This document shows positions 25,879-38,802 of a stretch of DNA of 64,000 bases, in pieces (the first letter of the stretch is position 1; each line of letters opens with the position of its first letter). A program made the translations under genes and the position numbers. Origin of the DNA: Linyphia triangularis (lineage: Eukaryota > Arthropoda > Arachnida > Araneae > Linyphiidae); contig OZ021731.1 of assembly GCA_963978545.1 (NCBI GenBank), forward strand, positions 56,035,242 to 56,099,241. The letters are read 5' to 3'. The notes beneath the pieces are model-generated. The model searched no databases, had not been told where the DNA came from, and saw only the letters and a list, made by a program, of their open reading frames with translations.

Positions 25879-27037
25879 CTTGAAAGGCAAAGCTTAAGTA
25901 ACTCAAGAGAAAACAAAGGGAATACAATTTTTTAAAAACCAAACTAAAGAAAAGAAGTGACAATAAAAAGACATAAATCAATTAATTCAGTATGAAATAA
26001 AGTAAGAGGAACAATGGTAAATAAAAAAAATCGAGTACAATTTGCTTGAGGTTTTTTTTGTCATTAAGGTCATTCTTATTGCCTATGAAATTAATAACAG
26101 TTCAGGAATCACATAAGGAACCAACATAATTCCAAATTATCGATGTCAATATAGAAATTGTAAATTAATAATACATATAAAACGATTTCATACTTCAGAT
26201 TTGGTGACAAAGAGAGATTATAAAAGTATTGTAACCCAAAAGAGCTTAAAACTGCACATTTTCTTATATATTGATTTAGTTTTACAACAGTATTTTTTTT
26301 ACATTGATCAGGCTGAACTAAACGGTGAAAGTAAATTGACCAGGATATCAATAAAATTGTATCATAGAAAATATTTGTATTGATCAGAACCATGAATTTT
26401 CAAAAACCCAGTATAATTAATTCATATCTTACCATATAATTAGGATTAAAAATCGAAAAAGATATGAACTAGAGTCTTGTATATTTCTAACATTCAAAAT
26501 GAAGAAGTGAAAGTACTCATACACATAACCATTATTTAAAAAAAAAAATTAAAAAAAAAAAAAATTAAATTGTAGAAACTTGCATTGGATCTTATGAATT
26601 CAATGTTGCTATTGTCAATTATTTCTTTCAAACCATATATGCAACTTTGGTTTTTAGTCAAAATAAGAAAATTTCGCTTAATTAAGAAAATTTGACAAGA
26701 GTTTGCAACTTAGTCTCGTAAGTATTTTCAAGCTTCCAGTTTGACTGCAAAACATTCCCATGAATAGAAACAGTAAAATAAACTTATTTTTAATTCATAG
26801 GTTTAGTTGTATGAATATTAAGTTAGTCTGGTTATAAACAACCAAATTGTTTTCATCTGTATGAGTTATTATATGTACTGTGTAAAACTAACAGAATTTT
26901 TTACACATATATAATTACAAAAGAATATAATAAAAATAAAATGTTTATAAAATATATCCAATGAATATAAAAGAAGTTTAAGGATGGATATTAATAAAAA
27001 TAATAATAAACAATTAGTAGATAATCTCTTATTTTAG
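25879..27037. other. Spacer between pseudo-exon and ZFE16
   Basis: Only AT-rich sequence and A runs (26538-26562). Two overlapping open frames on opposite strands at 26109-26393 lack any domain and look like chance. Confidence 0.35.
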
Positions 27038-27282
27038 TTAAGGAGCTATCACTTTATGTGCCATAAGCATGTGGTAACTAAGGGCTTCCTTAAGAGAAAA
27101 GGTTCTACTACAAATATCACAATTAAATGGTTTTTGTCTGATGTGTGTTCGAAAATGTTGCAAAAGAAGATCTTTTCGATCGAACAAATGGCCACAAAAA
27201 GAGCATGGATGTTGTACTACAGGAGTTGATGAAGGTTGACTGGCAATTGAAATTGAAAACATTTCTGGATGAGATTGTAGGC
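27038..27282 (-). CDS. ZFE16: finger pair with a non-canonical linker
   Basis: Acceptor TTACTTTTTAG ends at 27283; the exon starts GCCTACAATC (G-L-Q). The peptide is about 81 residues with a Ser/Pro/Val spacer. Finger 1 (27-47) has contacts R,D,L,Q; finger 2 (55-76) has L,E,A,Y. The linker reads HIRQKPF: Thr-Gly-Glu is replaced by Ile-Arg-Gln, so the usual helix-capping and mitotic phosphorylation Thr are absent. Zinc ligands are complete. Confidence 0.9.
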
Positions 27283-28428
27283 CTAAAAAGTAATGAATAC
27301 ATAAGAAAATGATAAACAAAAACACAAGGTGTATATAAATAGATAAGAAAATAAAGATGTTGTCATTTGGAAAGCATAATATATATATTGTATTTATAAA
27401 TGTGTAGCTAAATGACATGTCTAAAGTATTATCTATAGATTATGCAGATATACACTTTTCCCCACAAATACCTTAAACATTATTATGTATTCAAGATTTC
27501 TATTATTTCCAATAATAGTATAAGGATCAAGCTAATTCTTCTTAAAATTAAAACGTAAACATCCAAAAGATGTTTATCAACAGTGTTTTTTGTTACCTAT
27601 ATAAAACACTGAATTATACCTTTCAATTTACAAAACTTGTCTTCATCATTGAACACTTCACACTGAATTTTATTAAAATTTGAAAGCCGCACTAGTTTGA
27701 AAATTGATCGAACTCTATGAAAAGTGTCATGAGGGTGCAGTGGGGAGTCAGTGAAGTACGTCATGTGGCAGAAGTTTTTTTTTTTTGTATGCTAAGATCA
27801 TTAATTTAGAGAATGCTAGGACCAAAAAGAAATTGATATCTAGGCAAGACATCGAACATGCTAGGCCATAAAATATAAGAGTCAGGCAAAAGCAACCAAT
27901 ATTGATTGAGAGAATTTTTAGTTTTTGCTAGATGCCACACCTGTTTTAAAATCAAAAGAAAAATGTTGATAAAATAAATTTCTGAAAAAGGAATTAAAGA
28001 ATTGTTTTACATCTAAATTATAAGCATAATATATTATTTCAGAAACATTTATAACAATATATTAAACAACAAAATTTATGGTCAAAATGTTTCATTAAAA
28101 GTGAATTAAATTTTTTATGGGACACTTAATCAACAGGAATGGAGTTACTGATGTCTGCAAATGTATAAATAGTGATGTGAGCTTTCCAACAGAGCTACAA
28201 TGATACCTATAAGCTATCCCAAAAGGAATTAACCAAAAGGAAGGAAAGGAATTAAGGCAAATGAATAAAACTATGCAATACCTACAATGCTAAAACTAGG
28301 CAAAACAAAGATAGCAAATATTTAACAGCAAAAAATAATAACAATAATAACAGTTGAACCAAACACTGTATTTAATTTATAAGTAACAAAACTTGTAAAT
28401 AACAGAAAACCAATTTTAGACCACAAAT
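27283..28428. other. Spacer between ZFE15 and ZFE16
   Basis: No gene. A slightly GC-richer patch at 27720-27780 is unassigned. No finger remnant was seen. Confidence 0.35.
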
Positions 28429-28700
28429 CTATTTATGATGAGACTGTATCACATGATACTGCAAACTCTGGTTGGTGGAATATAGGCGAGAACATAAGTT
28501 ACATTTAAATCTTTTTTCTCCAGTATGTACACGCATATGACGATCTAAGTTGTCCTTTCGATTGAACTGTTTAGTACATACATAGCAGGAATAGTTCCGC
28601 TGTAAATATTTTAACATTTCCCCCATTTTCCCTTGATGTGCTCCGAGTGATTTTTGTTCAAAACTTTGCCTATTGAACATTTGAAGTATAAAACCAGGAT
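28429..28700 (-). CDS. ZFE15: alternative terminal exon, C2H2 finger pair
   Basis: Acceptor AATTTTTTTTCAG ends at 28701 and the exon starts ATCCTGG (D-P group, otherwise found only at the far left of the array). The peptide is about 90 residues. Finger 1 (39-59) has contacts R,D,N,R, finger 2 (67-88) T,Q,S,Y with Tyr for the core Phe. The linker is HTGEKRF, with Arg for the conserved Pro. The extra Cys at -3 gives C-Y-V-C after S, but the ligand spacing is normal. Confidence 0.91.
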
Positions 28701-30831
28701 CTGAAAAAAATTAAATACTTTAATTCAGAGATAGAAAAGCTTACTTTTGGAATACTAAGATATTTGAATTGCTACTACAGTTTTTGATCGATAGTTGGAT
28801 TGGCACACTATATACAACACATGTATTCGAAAACTATGCCAGTGCTTCTCTTTACTTTTTCAATGCATATAATCTGAACAAATGCCTCACTTAATAATAG
28901 ATTAGAAAAAACCGAGTAATGTGAGTAGAAATTGGAAACCTCAAAAATATAAATTGTTTGACGAATAAATTTTGTTTTTAATTATTAATAAATTTTTTTT
29001 AATTCATACCAACAGATATATAAAAAGTATTATAAATATTGGAAAATATTATACGTGTATATACAACTACACAAAAATTGGATTACTTAAGGAGTCCTTT
29101 TTTTAAACTTATCAAAAAACAATAACAAAACTTATTAGATAAACATAAAGAAGGTTTATTGTCAAGCAAAAAGAAAGCTTATACTCATTTTTTAAAATGT
29201 ATCGATCAAAGTAACGAAAGCAAATCAATTTGTAAATATTTCAATTAGTGAAGAACTATTGGCGACTAGATGTTTAAGAACCACTATTCATCAATTTCAT
29301 TTCTCAAAATATAATTATAGAAAAAGAGAAATTCTTTTAAAAACTATTAATAAAGTATTTTTATGTACCATAATTTACTAAAATGTATGTAGGTTTAAAG
29401 CTAAAAAATGAATTTGCTAAGGTATACTAAATTACTTGTAAATGAATTAAGTCTGAATAGGTTTGTTTTTATCGACTTTAAAAACAAGTATTCCAATTAG
29501 GAAAAAAATAAGTAGAAATTTACAGGATAATATTGATAAATAATTCTTTTCAAAACATTGAATAAGAATAAAACGGAAAAGCAAAATCAATTTGGTAGAT
29601 AAGCATATTTATATCAAGTTTATAATATAGAATGCAAATTAAATTTTAACCTACACTTTCATAAAGTGTATGTACAATGGAAATGTCAAATTAAGAAAAT
29701 TAAACTTGTTTGCATTTCAAATTTACTAATCAACTGTCAATACTTTTTATAAGTTTGAATAGTTCTACAGCAAAAGGAAATAAATCCTTAAAAAATAACA
29801 ATTGAGTCTAAACCACCATTTCATTCTATTTTACTTTTCTCAGAGTTCAACATGATTTCATTACAAAAATGTGCACATTAGTTATAAAAATTATGAACAG
29901 TTAAGAACTAAACGTATTAAAAAAAGAGAGAGAGAGAGAACCATAAACATACTAATTTACGGCAACATTGAAAACCCAAACAATCTACCAAAATCCAAGT
30001 AACCTACTGAGTGGTGGAAGTAGCATTGGTTATATACAAAACAATAAACTACTTAAATCCAAGAAAGATAATTCTATTATAACAAGAATAATTTTCCCCA
30101 GTAGAAATAACACAAAATCCATTTGGATAATGTGATTAAATCCTTTGGGTGGATAATTAAATTTTAAAAATAAAATGCAAATAAACAGAAAAAGCTTTCA
30201 AAATTTTTTTTATACACAATACATACCTTGAATATATCTTTTTGCATTCCACGAAAATTTTAAATTTTTTTGTTCAGTTATTGTAAAAAATACAAACACT
30301 TTGTATAAAAATATGAGTAGGTAAAATAATTAAGTTATAAGCAGTTTATAATCAGATTAATAGTCTTCAAAACATCAATCTGAAAATCAACTTTGGTTTC
30401 ATGTTTTGGAATTAAATCAAGGTCAATACTCTTTGAGTTTAGTTAGAAATGAGATATTTATAATTAATACTAATAATCAACTAAGTATATATTACTGAAC
30501 TTAAGAAATCAAACAAAGAATACAGTGGAAACATTACTGTAACAAGCATATATCTTAAAATGTTAGAGCTTATCGACTATATACAAAAAAGAGCAATGTT
30601 AGTGGGAATGCCAAAAAATAAGGGAGAAAGGAGTAAAATGGATTCAGAATAGAAATGATTTTTATTTTGCTTTGATTTATAAATGTTTTACAAATTTTAT
30701 TTAGAGTAAACAACATAAAGGAACAGTTGCAACAGTGAAATCTTTTCACTTTAAATACTGAAAAATAGTGATTTATAAATTATTTTTTTTTTTTTTAATG
30801 TAAATACTAATTACTTTAATACAAAACAACA
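28701..30831. other. 2.1 kb spacer between ZFE15 and the 5.5 kb element
   Basis: AT-rich, no ORF of interest and no finger remnant. A GA microsatellite sits at 29925-29939. Confidence 0.35.
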
Positions 30832-31924
30832 CAGGGTGTCTACCATCTTTGTCAAATACAATTTCTTGACTTTTCTTGACCTCAGAAGAAAATTTCTTGA
30901 ACTTTTCAGAAAATTTTGCAACCGTTTAAATAATCAATTTGTCAAAAAATTACAAAGGCAAACCATAAAATTTTAATACTTTTAAAAAGACGACAATCAG
31001 AGATACAATACAATATATTTGACCTATATTGAAGCCACAACTATGAATGTTCGTATAGTAGATTTTTCGTGCAGTTATAAAAAAAAAAAAAATTGTTTCC
31101 CTTCTCCCCCCATAATTAACCTTTTTCTTCTTTTCTCGGATAGAAATGTAAGAAATACATTGCCAATATAACAATGGTTGCTGCATTAATTTGCTGAAAA
31201 ATCTCACTAAAATGCTTAAAATTCTGTTTTAATCACACTAGAAAATTAGAGGAATCTGCGTGATAGAAAATAGCAAGAACAATAAAACATTATATCATAA
31301 AATTTAGTATTGTGAATGATAACACTAAGCAACACCAATTTCAGCATATTTTATTGTTTTTTTTCATTTTAGCAATCTCAATATCTAATGACTGAACTTC
31401 CTCCTCCTATAGGAACATAACAGCAAACAATTAACTTCCTTTACATGTGCTTCTGTCAGAAGTGTGACACATTACTTGGTATAATGCCCATAAAACTTAT
31501 TCATTAATGATAAAAAGAACTCATAGTAGATGAAAAATCTGACAAAGTCAAAGTGTTTCCAGTTGCTTCACATTGTTTGCTTGCTTCAGCAACAATAACA
31601 TTTTCTTGGGATGGTAATAGGATGCTATTAGTTGCATTGTTGGATAGAATTACATGTGACGACAAAGACTGAAAATTAAGCATTCTTTGCTTGCCTGTTA
31701 AAATTACAGTCTTGATGTATTTGTGATGCCCCATTTCCCTATAATTAACATCAAATTTTGATTTGCAAAATATTCAATATACTTTATATTTGGAAAGTAA
31801 CACAGGCATTAACCACTTGGCTAGATCTATATCGGATTCCATCCAGTTTTCTCGAAAAGTACATCAACAACCAACAATAGGTTTGAGGCTCAACAAGATT
31901 GTCCATTTATATTTCCTGACAATA

Positions 31925-32010
31925 TACCGTATATATACTCGCATGAAAGTCGAGAATGTGGGCCAAAATGTTCACTAAAAAGTAGGGGGTCAACTTATAT
32001 GCTAGGGAAT
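31925..32010. repeat. CCGTATATA-CTCGCAT-type dispersed motif
   Basis: Sequence ACCGTATATATACTCGCATG followed by AAGTCGA and, further on, GGTCAACTTATATGC resembles the end motif of a DNA-transposon family spread through many animal genomes. Only a fragment is present and the class is uncertain. Confidence 0.4.
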
Positions 32011-34419
32011 GACAATTAAAAAAAAAAAAATTCTTAAACAAAAGGGATAGCAACCAGGGCTGCCAACTCTCAGATAGCCTGAATCGCCAACAGCCTATTA
32101 AAAAATCGCCAAAAATCGCCAGATCTCAAAATCAAGAAAATCGCCAAAATATAGCCAAAAATCGCCAAATGAGAAAATAATTCGCCAAAAAAACTAATTA
32201 TCTTAGAAATAAGATGTGTTTATCAATAGTATTGCCTTTCCAGCCAAGCCAATTGGCGGATAAATACCTGGTTTTTTCAACGTTGGAGGGTAATTTGAAA
32301 ATGAGGATATCTGCGGGTTTTTTTTTCCCCCCCAAAAAAGAATGTATTTTTTTTGCTACGGAGAGGTCATTTTTTCGAGTAATCTGATAAGTTCAAGGCA
32401 TGGATTAAATAAACAAGGGTCATTACTATACGAGTAGGCGACAAAACACAAGATCAATTTATTTTATCCCCTACCCGGTAGTGTTCGTCACTGTGGTGTT
32501 CGTTTCAAATTTCAATTAGTTTGCAGCCGTTTTTAGGGTTTCCTATCCCTCCCTATTGACCCCCAGGAGTTCTCTTACAAAGAAACCTCGGCGCCTACTT
32601 GACAAATAATTAGATCGACTTGGCGGGCAAACTTAACGTAACCAAATGGTTGTGGAGAATCTCGTTTTAGGGCAGTTTAGCTTCTAGCCTCCAGCCTTCT
32701 TCTTTCCTTTTTTTTTTTTTTTGTCTCGCATGCAGAACCAAATCGCGGCGAACAGAACAAAGGACCAAGGGGTACCCTGTTGTGTTTGTTAAAATACTAG
32801 TCGCACTGTCGGCGTGGTGGGGGGGGGGGGATGAAAAGTGCAGTGTCATTTCCTTTCCCTTGTTCCAATCTTGAGCCGAAACCGATTCTGGTTTGGCTTT
32901 TTTCCTTTCCATTTCTATCTATTAACTGTTAACTGGGCTGGGATTTAGGAAAGTTAAGCTGAAGACACACAGGAACAAATTCCACCCTCCTTAAGATTTC
33001 ATTTCTCCCCTTTCGACATTTATCAAAAGGAGGCTTGTATCCGCGCCGTGCCCGGCCTTTTAGTGAGGCCTGTGTGTCACCAGTTTAGGCTGCCACGTAT
33101 TATTCATTACGTAAAAAAAAAATTCGTTGCTTTCGAAATAATATTGGAAATTTTTCTTGGATATTCATAGGTTATTTGCTTACGCTTGTCATTTAAAACT
33201 TAACAATAAGAATAATAAAAGATTGCAAATTATTATTTACTTTCAATTTGATTTTGTTCAAGGGAAGAAACAGTATAAATAGAAGAAAATACAACGAACC
33301 TGGAAATGATGAAGAAAATGGTAGATAAAAATGTAAATAGTACAGCTTTAACCACAATTATTTCTAAAAAGAGTTAATTAACTTTAGAGAGAAATGAAAA
33401 AAAAATATTGACATAGTTAACATGACTGATTACAATGCTTTAATTGGATATAAAAATAAGAATTTATGTTTTTGAATAAAAATTATTTGATTAGTTTTCT
33501 TAATAATCTTATGAGTTTGGAAATTTTAATTTGTTAAAAATTTTAAACTTGTTTTTTTAACAGTTCAGATTCTTACTACATCAATAATCGGACATCTGTC
33601 ACAATCCCTGTCGTGTCTACTTATATTTTGAAAATTGAGATCACCACAGAACTCCTTCACGCTATGGAAAATTTTGAAACAATATTTCATATTTTCTTAG
33701 TTACACGAACAGTTTTGCATTTCAATAATTTTATGCTTTTACATGGAACTAGATAAATTTATTTTTATGAATTTCAATGATCCATTTGTTAAAACAGGGA
33801 ATAAAAGTAATGGATTCGGTAAAAAAAAAAAAAAAAAATCGATTTTTGCTTTTCTTCATGTTTTGGGATGTGCTCTGAGTTAAAAAAAAGTGGTCTAGAA
33901 CAATGTCGGTGTACGTCCGTAGACCTAGTAAGCATAACTCCCGAACAGATTGATCTACGATATTCTATTTTGGGTCGCACTCATCAAATAAGCATTTTAC
34001 CTTGTTTGTAAAAGTATTACTTTCCCCACTAGTTGCATAAACAACTATTTCCTATGACATTTTTTTTTCAATTGGATCGGCTTAAATTAGAACTTCTCAA
34101 TAGTCAAAAACTTCTCAAATCTATTGTATCTCTTTGTTAATGTATTAGATTTTGCTGTGAAAAATATGTGATACATTTTTGTAAATTATTTGAGAATTTC
34201 CGATTAGTTTGGTATGTGAACGAAACAAGTAACTTAAAATGAATGACTGGTGTTTGATCTAACATTTTAATTTTTAGTCTTTATTTTTGATGTCGACATT
34301 TTCAATTTTTTTAATTTTTTTTTATTAAACTTTTATCATTTTAAATAAGATACTCATTTCATAATACATGCTAAAAAGTTTTTAAAGTTGTTTCATTGAC
34401 TTTGACTTCTGGGCAAAAA

Positions 34420-34502
34420 ATTAATTATTATAACTATATTATAAGAAGTCAACGGATTTTCGGGGAATCGGTTGACTTCTTATAATAGTTACAATAATTA
34501 AT
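34420..34502. repeat. Long near-perfect hairpin
   Basis: Arms of about 33 bases (ATTAATTATTATAACTA... and its complement, ending at GTCAAC/GTTGAC) enclose an 17-base loop containing TTTTCGGGGAA. The arms differ by a small indel and a substitution. It may be a tiny palindromic element or a structural feature of the hAT-like element that contains it. Confidence 0.7.
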
Positions 34503-34739
34503 CAATTTTTTTTTTCTTTTTGTCGCGTTCCATGTGCCACCTACGTGGGAAGACTAGCTTCTTCCTCTCGTTTTTTATTTCTGGGAACACCTTTAGATTA
34601 TTAGATACGAATCAAGTTTCTTAATAAGTAAAAATCCTTTGCACGAAATAAGAAAACAATTTGTGATTAGTTGAAACGCACTTCGAATTCTTCCACCTCT
34701 TTTTATTTTACACTACAACACTTAGATTAAGTTCAATTG

Positions 34740-34965
34740 GATTACAGTAAATGAGTTAATTAGTTCCTCCAAGTCAAATAGAAACGTGTGTAAAAGAGGC
34801 CATTTAGTGACAGCCCTAAAACTTGATAGAATGCATTGCTATCGATATCGAAATCTATCTGCTAAGTTTCAGCTCGAATGGATAAAGCTAGGCAAGTGGA
34901 TTAATTTGTCGTTATCATTTTCTCAGATTCGTACGCCACACACAAAAGCAAACAAAATCGAAGTT
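34740..34965. repeat. Dispersed repeat, weak third relative
   Basis: Contains AATGAGTTAATTAG and CTGCTAAGTTTCAG-CGAATGGAT, words also found in order at 46330-46610 and 13855-14140. Similarity is weaker than between those two. The 62-codon open frame inside is not a recognisable protein. Confidence 0.35.
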
Positions 34966-36665
34966 AGGATTTAGAAATACAACATACAAAATTCAAAGAA
35001 AATTGTTTCCCCAATGAAAATAAAATTAAAAAATAGGCCATATTCTAAATGAACAACCGAATTCTTAAAATAGATATCAATTAAGTACCATATTTAATGC
35101 CTAATAATCTACAAACAGCAAAGTATTTAAAAGTAAATGGTTGAGAACAAAACAGGAACAAAAAGTAAGCCAAAGTATTTTAATGATAGTGCAATAAATG
35201 TATCTTCTAACCAATCCTCAATAATTCAAGACAACAGGTGCCTGCATTCACCAGACAGTTACAAGGAAGGTTGACTAAGTCTGCTTTAAGCAAAACAAAA
35301 AAAATATATATATATAAAAAAATAGCAAATATCCAGAAAATCACTGGAAAATCCGAAAATCGCCAAAAAAAGGTGGAAATTCGCCAGAATAATTTTTTTA
35401 AATCGCCAAAAAATCGCCAATCGCCAAACCCTCAAAACCTATCGCCAAACGCCTTCAAAAATCGCCAAATTGGCGAAAAATCGCCAAACCTGGCAGCGCT
35501 GATAGCAACTGCCTTTCGGAGAAAGCGCGGTATTCATGCCGCGATTTGAAGAAAACCGGAAGTCCGTTCGACTCCGCTGTGTCGTTGCTTTCCAATAATT
35601 ATTTCTGAACTTAAGTTAATACTTTAAGGCAAAAAGTAAATTAAATAAAATAATCTTTAATAGAATAAAATATTCCGAGAGGAATTTTTGAATTTGCTTC
35701 GAGATTCAAAAATTCGAGAAGTCCGTAAAATAATCGAAGTGACGTTGCATCGTAGGTTCTTATTCCTCGTGAAATAAATGACTTTTTTTTTTTGTGATTC
35801 TTGCTGATTAATATTTTACCAATAAGTTAATAAAATGTTCTTGCCGATTCCCAGATTTTTATCGTAACTTTTCGTGTAGAAAAAGTTACGAAACTCCTTC
35901 ATTCACACTTCGCCTGTCGATCTTGTTATAGCAAGTGCACACTTGCATACCGCAGAAGTGCTCCACACATTAAAGTTCTACGAATATTTAAACTTCACAA
36001 ACTATATTTAACATTCAAAATTAGACCACATTTAACAAAATTAAACTTCGGAATCCGGAGTATTTATAAATTTATAAAAGAAAAAAAAAAAAAAAAAAAA
36101 ATAGTTCTGCCGTTTACATGACGGGCCGAAAAAGGCCGGCTTTAGAGAAAGGAATGGTTGCAATAAACGCTATACATTCATAAAAATTTCGCGTCATTTT
36201 GGGAAAAAAATTGCTTTTTTCAGCAATTGTTTGTTGGCGAATTTTTTGTCGATTTTTCTTAAGGAATTACCGAATTTTTCAGTTTTGCAATCGGCGTGAA
36301 AATTTCGTGACCTCTGCTCTGATTTCTTGACTTTTTCGTGACTTTCCTGACCGGTAGACACTCTGCAACATCACATCAATGAAGCTTACATTTAAAGTGA
36401 CAACAAAAAAATCATAACTTACAGGAGTGACAAAGAAAAAACACCTAAACTGTATCACAAATAAACTGAAATAATAGTTTAGTACAAAATATTCTGCAAC
36501 CGTTTTTATCAAACAAACAAGCACAATTAATAGTTTAAATTTGTGTTGTAACACTTTTGAGTGATATAATTATGTATTAAACAATCAGAATCCAAGATTA
36601 TCAATAATCATTTCATAATATAAATATATTATGATTTTCAAACTTAAACTCGGTATTTTTGCATT

Positions 36666-36877
36666 TCAATCATTGGCAGATGGCACATAATGAGTTTGTA
36701 TCATATGATACTGCAAAGATCGGTTACTTGTAAAGCGTTTCTTGCACAAGTCACACTCAAAAGGTTTTTCTCCAGTGTGCATTCTTATATGACGAGTCAT
36801 GTTGGCTTTCTGTTTAAATGTCTTTGAACACCATGGATAGGAATGGAAGAATGAGACATGTGACACTGCTACAGAAC
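36666..36877 (-). CDS. ZFE14: finger pair whose first finger lacks a zinc Cys
   Basis: Acceptor TTCCATGTTAG ends at 36878 (phase 1), a weaker pyrimidine tract than its neighbours. The peptide is only about 70 residues with a 13-residue spacer. Where ZFE13 and ZFE17 have C-P-L-C or C-S-L-C, this exon has Y-P-W-C: the first ligand is TAT (Tyr), so finger 1 (14-34; helix Q,A,N,R) probably cannot hold zinc normally. Finger 2 (42-63; S,R,S,Y) and the HTGEKPF linker are intact. The frame is open to the TGA. It may be an exon in early decay or a one-finger isoform. Confidence 0.85.
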
Positions 36878-37547
36878 CTAACATGGAATATACGTTCAGA
36901 TTATGTATACAGATTGAAAAATATGAGGCGATGAGGAAAAGCATGAAGTAGTAAGAAATACAGAAATAAACACTTTTGAGAAATGCCCAATTACTACATC
37001 AAACTTATGGAACTAATTGAGATAGTAATTTATATTTATGCAGTGCAATGCTAGAACTATTCCTGTTATTAATAGGTGTTAATTAACTGAAGAGATAAAT
37101 ATTAAATTTTTTATAGTATTTGGTATATTTTGTTACATTACAATACATACACTTGCAATAATTTACACATTTTGCTCAGAAAGCACAATTTTTTTCTTTG
37201 CCTATTACTTTTCAAGTTTTTGACATAGTTTTCCTAAAATTCTTAAAAAATTGAATGTAAAAATTTAACTATAAAAATAATACATTCAGACTTGAACTAT
37301 TAGAAAAAAGCATCCTGAAAGAACAAGAAGCTATTTTCTTTTAAAGGCAAGATTCATTTAAGCTACAAACTAAAGCTTTACAAAAAGTTGAAAGGTAATA
37401 GAAAATCAATAAATATAACAAAACAATATAAAATAATACATAACTGGTGACAATATTCTTTACTAGAGAAGAATTGTGTGCACAGGTTACAACATTTATC
37501 TATGAAATAGCTACATACAATTAAAATACTAACTGTTCTAATACATC

Positions 37548-37583
<36 letters not shown>

Positions 37584-37782
37584 CTTTGCAAAAAAAAAAA
37601 AATTACTCATGTTAAATTTTTATACAGTAGCATATTTTATATAACAATAGGCACACAAGTAAAGTTTTGTATAATCTTAACACTAATGTGTTATGTTTTT
37701 AAAACTGGTTATGCGTAACTCAAAGAGATATTTCAAGGAAGTTTCTGCTTTGATTTTTGTGGTAGATTCAAATTCATATTTG
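36878..37782. other. Spacer between ZFE13 and ZFE14
   Basis: AT-rich with an interrupted poly-A tract at 37558-37601. No other structure seen. Confidence 0.35.
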
Positions 37783-38054
37783 TTACACTGCATGGTAATG
37801 AGCTTGAATTTTATGATACTGAAGCGACTGATTGCTTGTAAAGCGTTTTTCGCACACTTCACATTCAAATGGTTTTTCGCCAGTGTGTGTTCGCATGTGA
37901 CGCTGCATGTTGGCTTTCTGTTTAAATGTCTTTGAACATAAAGAGCAGGAATAGAAAGACGGGAAAGGATGAGTTGGTTCTGTAATAAACTGCTTCGTAT
38001 ACGACCGCCATTTAATACTTTGTTGATGATGGTGGACTTGGTTAGAACCAAGAC
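37783..38054 (-). CDS. ZFE13: alternative terminal exon, C2H2 finger pair
   Basis: Acceptor CACTGCTGTTTTCAG ends at 38055 and the exon opens GTCTTGG (G-L-G). The peptide is about 90 residues. Its His/Gln-rich spacer, T-H-P-F motif and finger 1 (37-57; Q,A,N,R) are clearly paralogous to ZFE17, 13 kb away, while finger 2 (65-86) has S,Q,S,Y, like ZFE14. Linker HTGEKPF. The correct frame overlaps a longer but meaningless open frame on the same strand. Confidence 0.93.
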
Positions 38055-38802
38055 CTGAAAACAGCAGTGAAAATGCAAAGATTAAATACTTGCAAATAAA
38101 ACTAAATGCAATAGAGGGAAAATAAAATTAGAAAACGCTAACACATGTTTAGTAATTGAATAAACATTTATTAGGCTGGATAATATTCATTTGATTAAGT
38201 GAGGAAGTGCCTATAATTAAGAGTTTCACAAAAATTTCCAGTTTAAGCAAATTAATAATTTTTTACTTAAAATTTAAAACTATAATGCTTTACATAGAAT
38301 AAAGGTAATTTTTATAGTATTTCCTTTATATGGGTATTGCCCCTATTAAATACAAAATACACACAAATACTGTTTGATATATAGTAACATCAATAAAACT
38401 CTCTTGAAAAATCAATTTTCTCAATTAAGCATAATGCAATAAATATCACAAATGAAAAGGCCTTAAAGAACTTTCTACATATGAATAAAAAGTTTATTAA
38501 GTATGTAATGTTTGGTTATTACAAGCACAAAATATTGTATTTCAAATTTAAATAATTAAAAACATGAAGTTAAAATTGTACTCAAACATAGTCAGGTAGC
38601 TCAACAATAACTAACATTCGTAATTATACATAACAGAAAATTCAGGCAAGTACTTTGAAATAAAATACAATTATAATATAAAAAGTTATGATAAATATTA
38701 TTATAAAACTTAAGTTACATAAAATGCTGGGGCTTGAAAATTTTATACATCATTAAAATTTGTACTGTTAAAGATTATTAGCAAACTAAAAATCAAATAT
38801 GC
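38055..38802. other. Spacer between ZFE13 and the mariner relic
   Basis: AT-rich, no coding signal or repeat recognised. Confidence 0.35.

Larger units (their letters stand above)
32055..35501. mobile_element. Nested hAT-like non-autonomous element, 8-bp TSD
   Basis: The ends are CAGGGCTGCCAAC and, inverted, CAGCGCTGCCAGG. ATAGCAAC flanks both sides exactly (32047-32054 and 35502-35509), an 8-bp duplication typical of hAT transposons, as is the CAGGG-like start. Arrays of AAATCGCCAAAA words crowd both ends (32085-32190 and 35330-35490), as expected for subterminal transposase-binding repeats. The interior has GC-rich stretches and a poly-G run near 32818, but no recognisable transposase. Confidence 0.82.
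30832..36365. mobile_element. 5.5 kb DNA-transposon-like element, CAGGGTGTCTACC ends, 5-bp TSD
   Basis: The left end is CAGGGTGTCTACC; the right end GGTAGACACTCTG is its reverse complement with one mismatch. CAACA flanks both sides (30827-30831 and 36366-36370). Both subterminal zones repeat TTTCTTGACTTTT-like words. It resembles the CAGGGTTCCCAC family in terminal sequence and 5-bp duplication. No transposase is recognisable. It carries a nested hAT-like element and separates ZFE14 from ZFE15, explaining the longest exon-free gap. Confidence 0.78.

Noticed and set aside
26109..26393. 94-codon minus-strand frame between ZFE16 and a pseudo-exon
   Set aside because: It overlaps an equally long open frame on the other strand, has no finger ligands and no acceptor in the array phase.
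32667..32912. 81-codon minus-strand frame with Lys/Pro-rich content
   Set aside because: It lies inside the hAT-like element over low-complexity T and G runs. No homologous domain is recognisable and composition explains it.
37683..38078. 131-codon open frame over ZFE13
   Set aside because: It is a shifted frame over the finger exon; the frame joined to the acceptor in phase 1 gives two perfect C2H2 fingers, so the longer frame is a shadow. The same holds for the long frames over ZFE1-3, ZFE8 and ZFE12.
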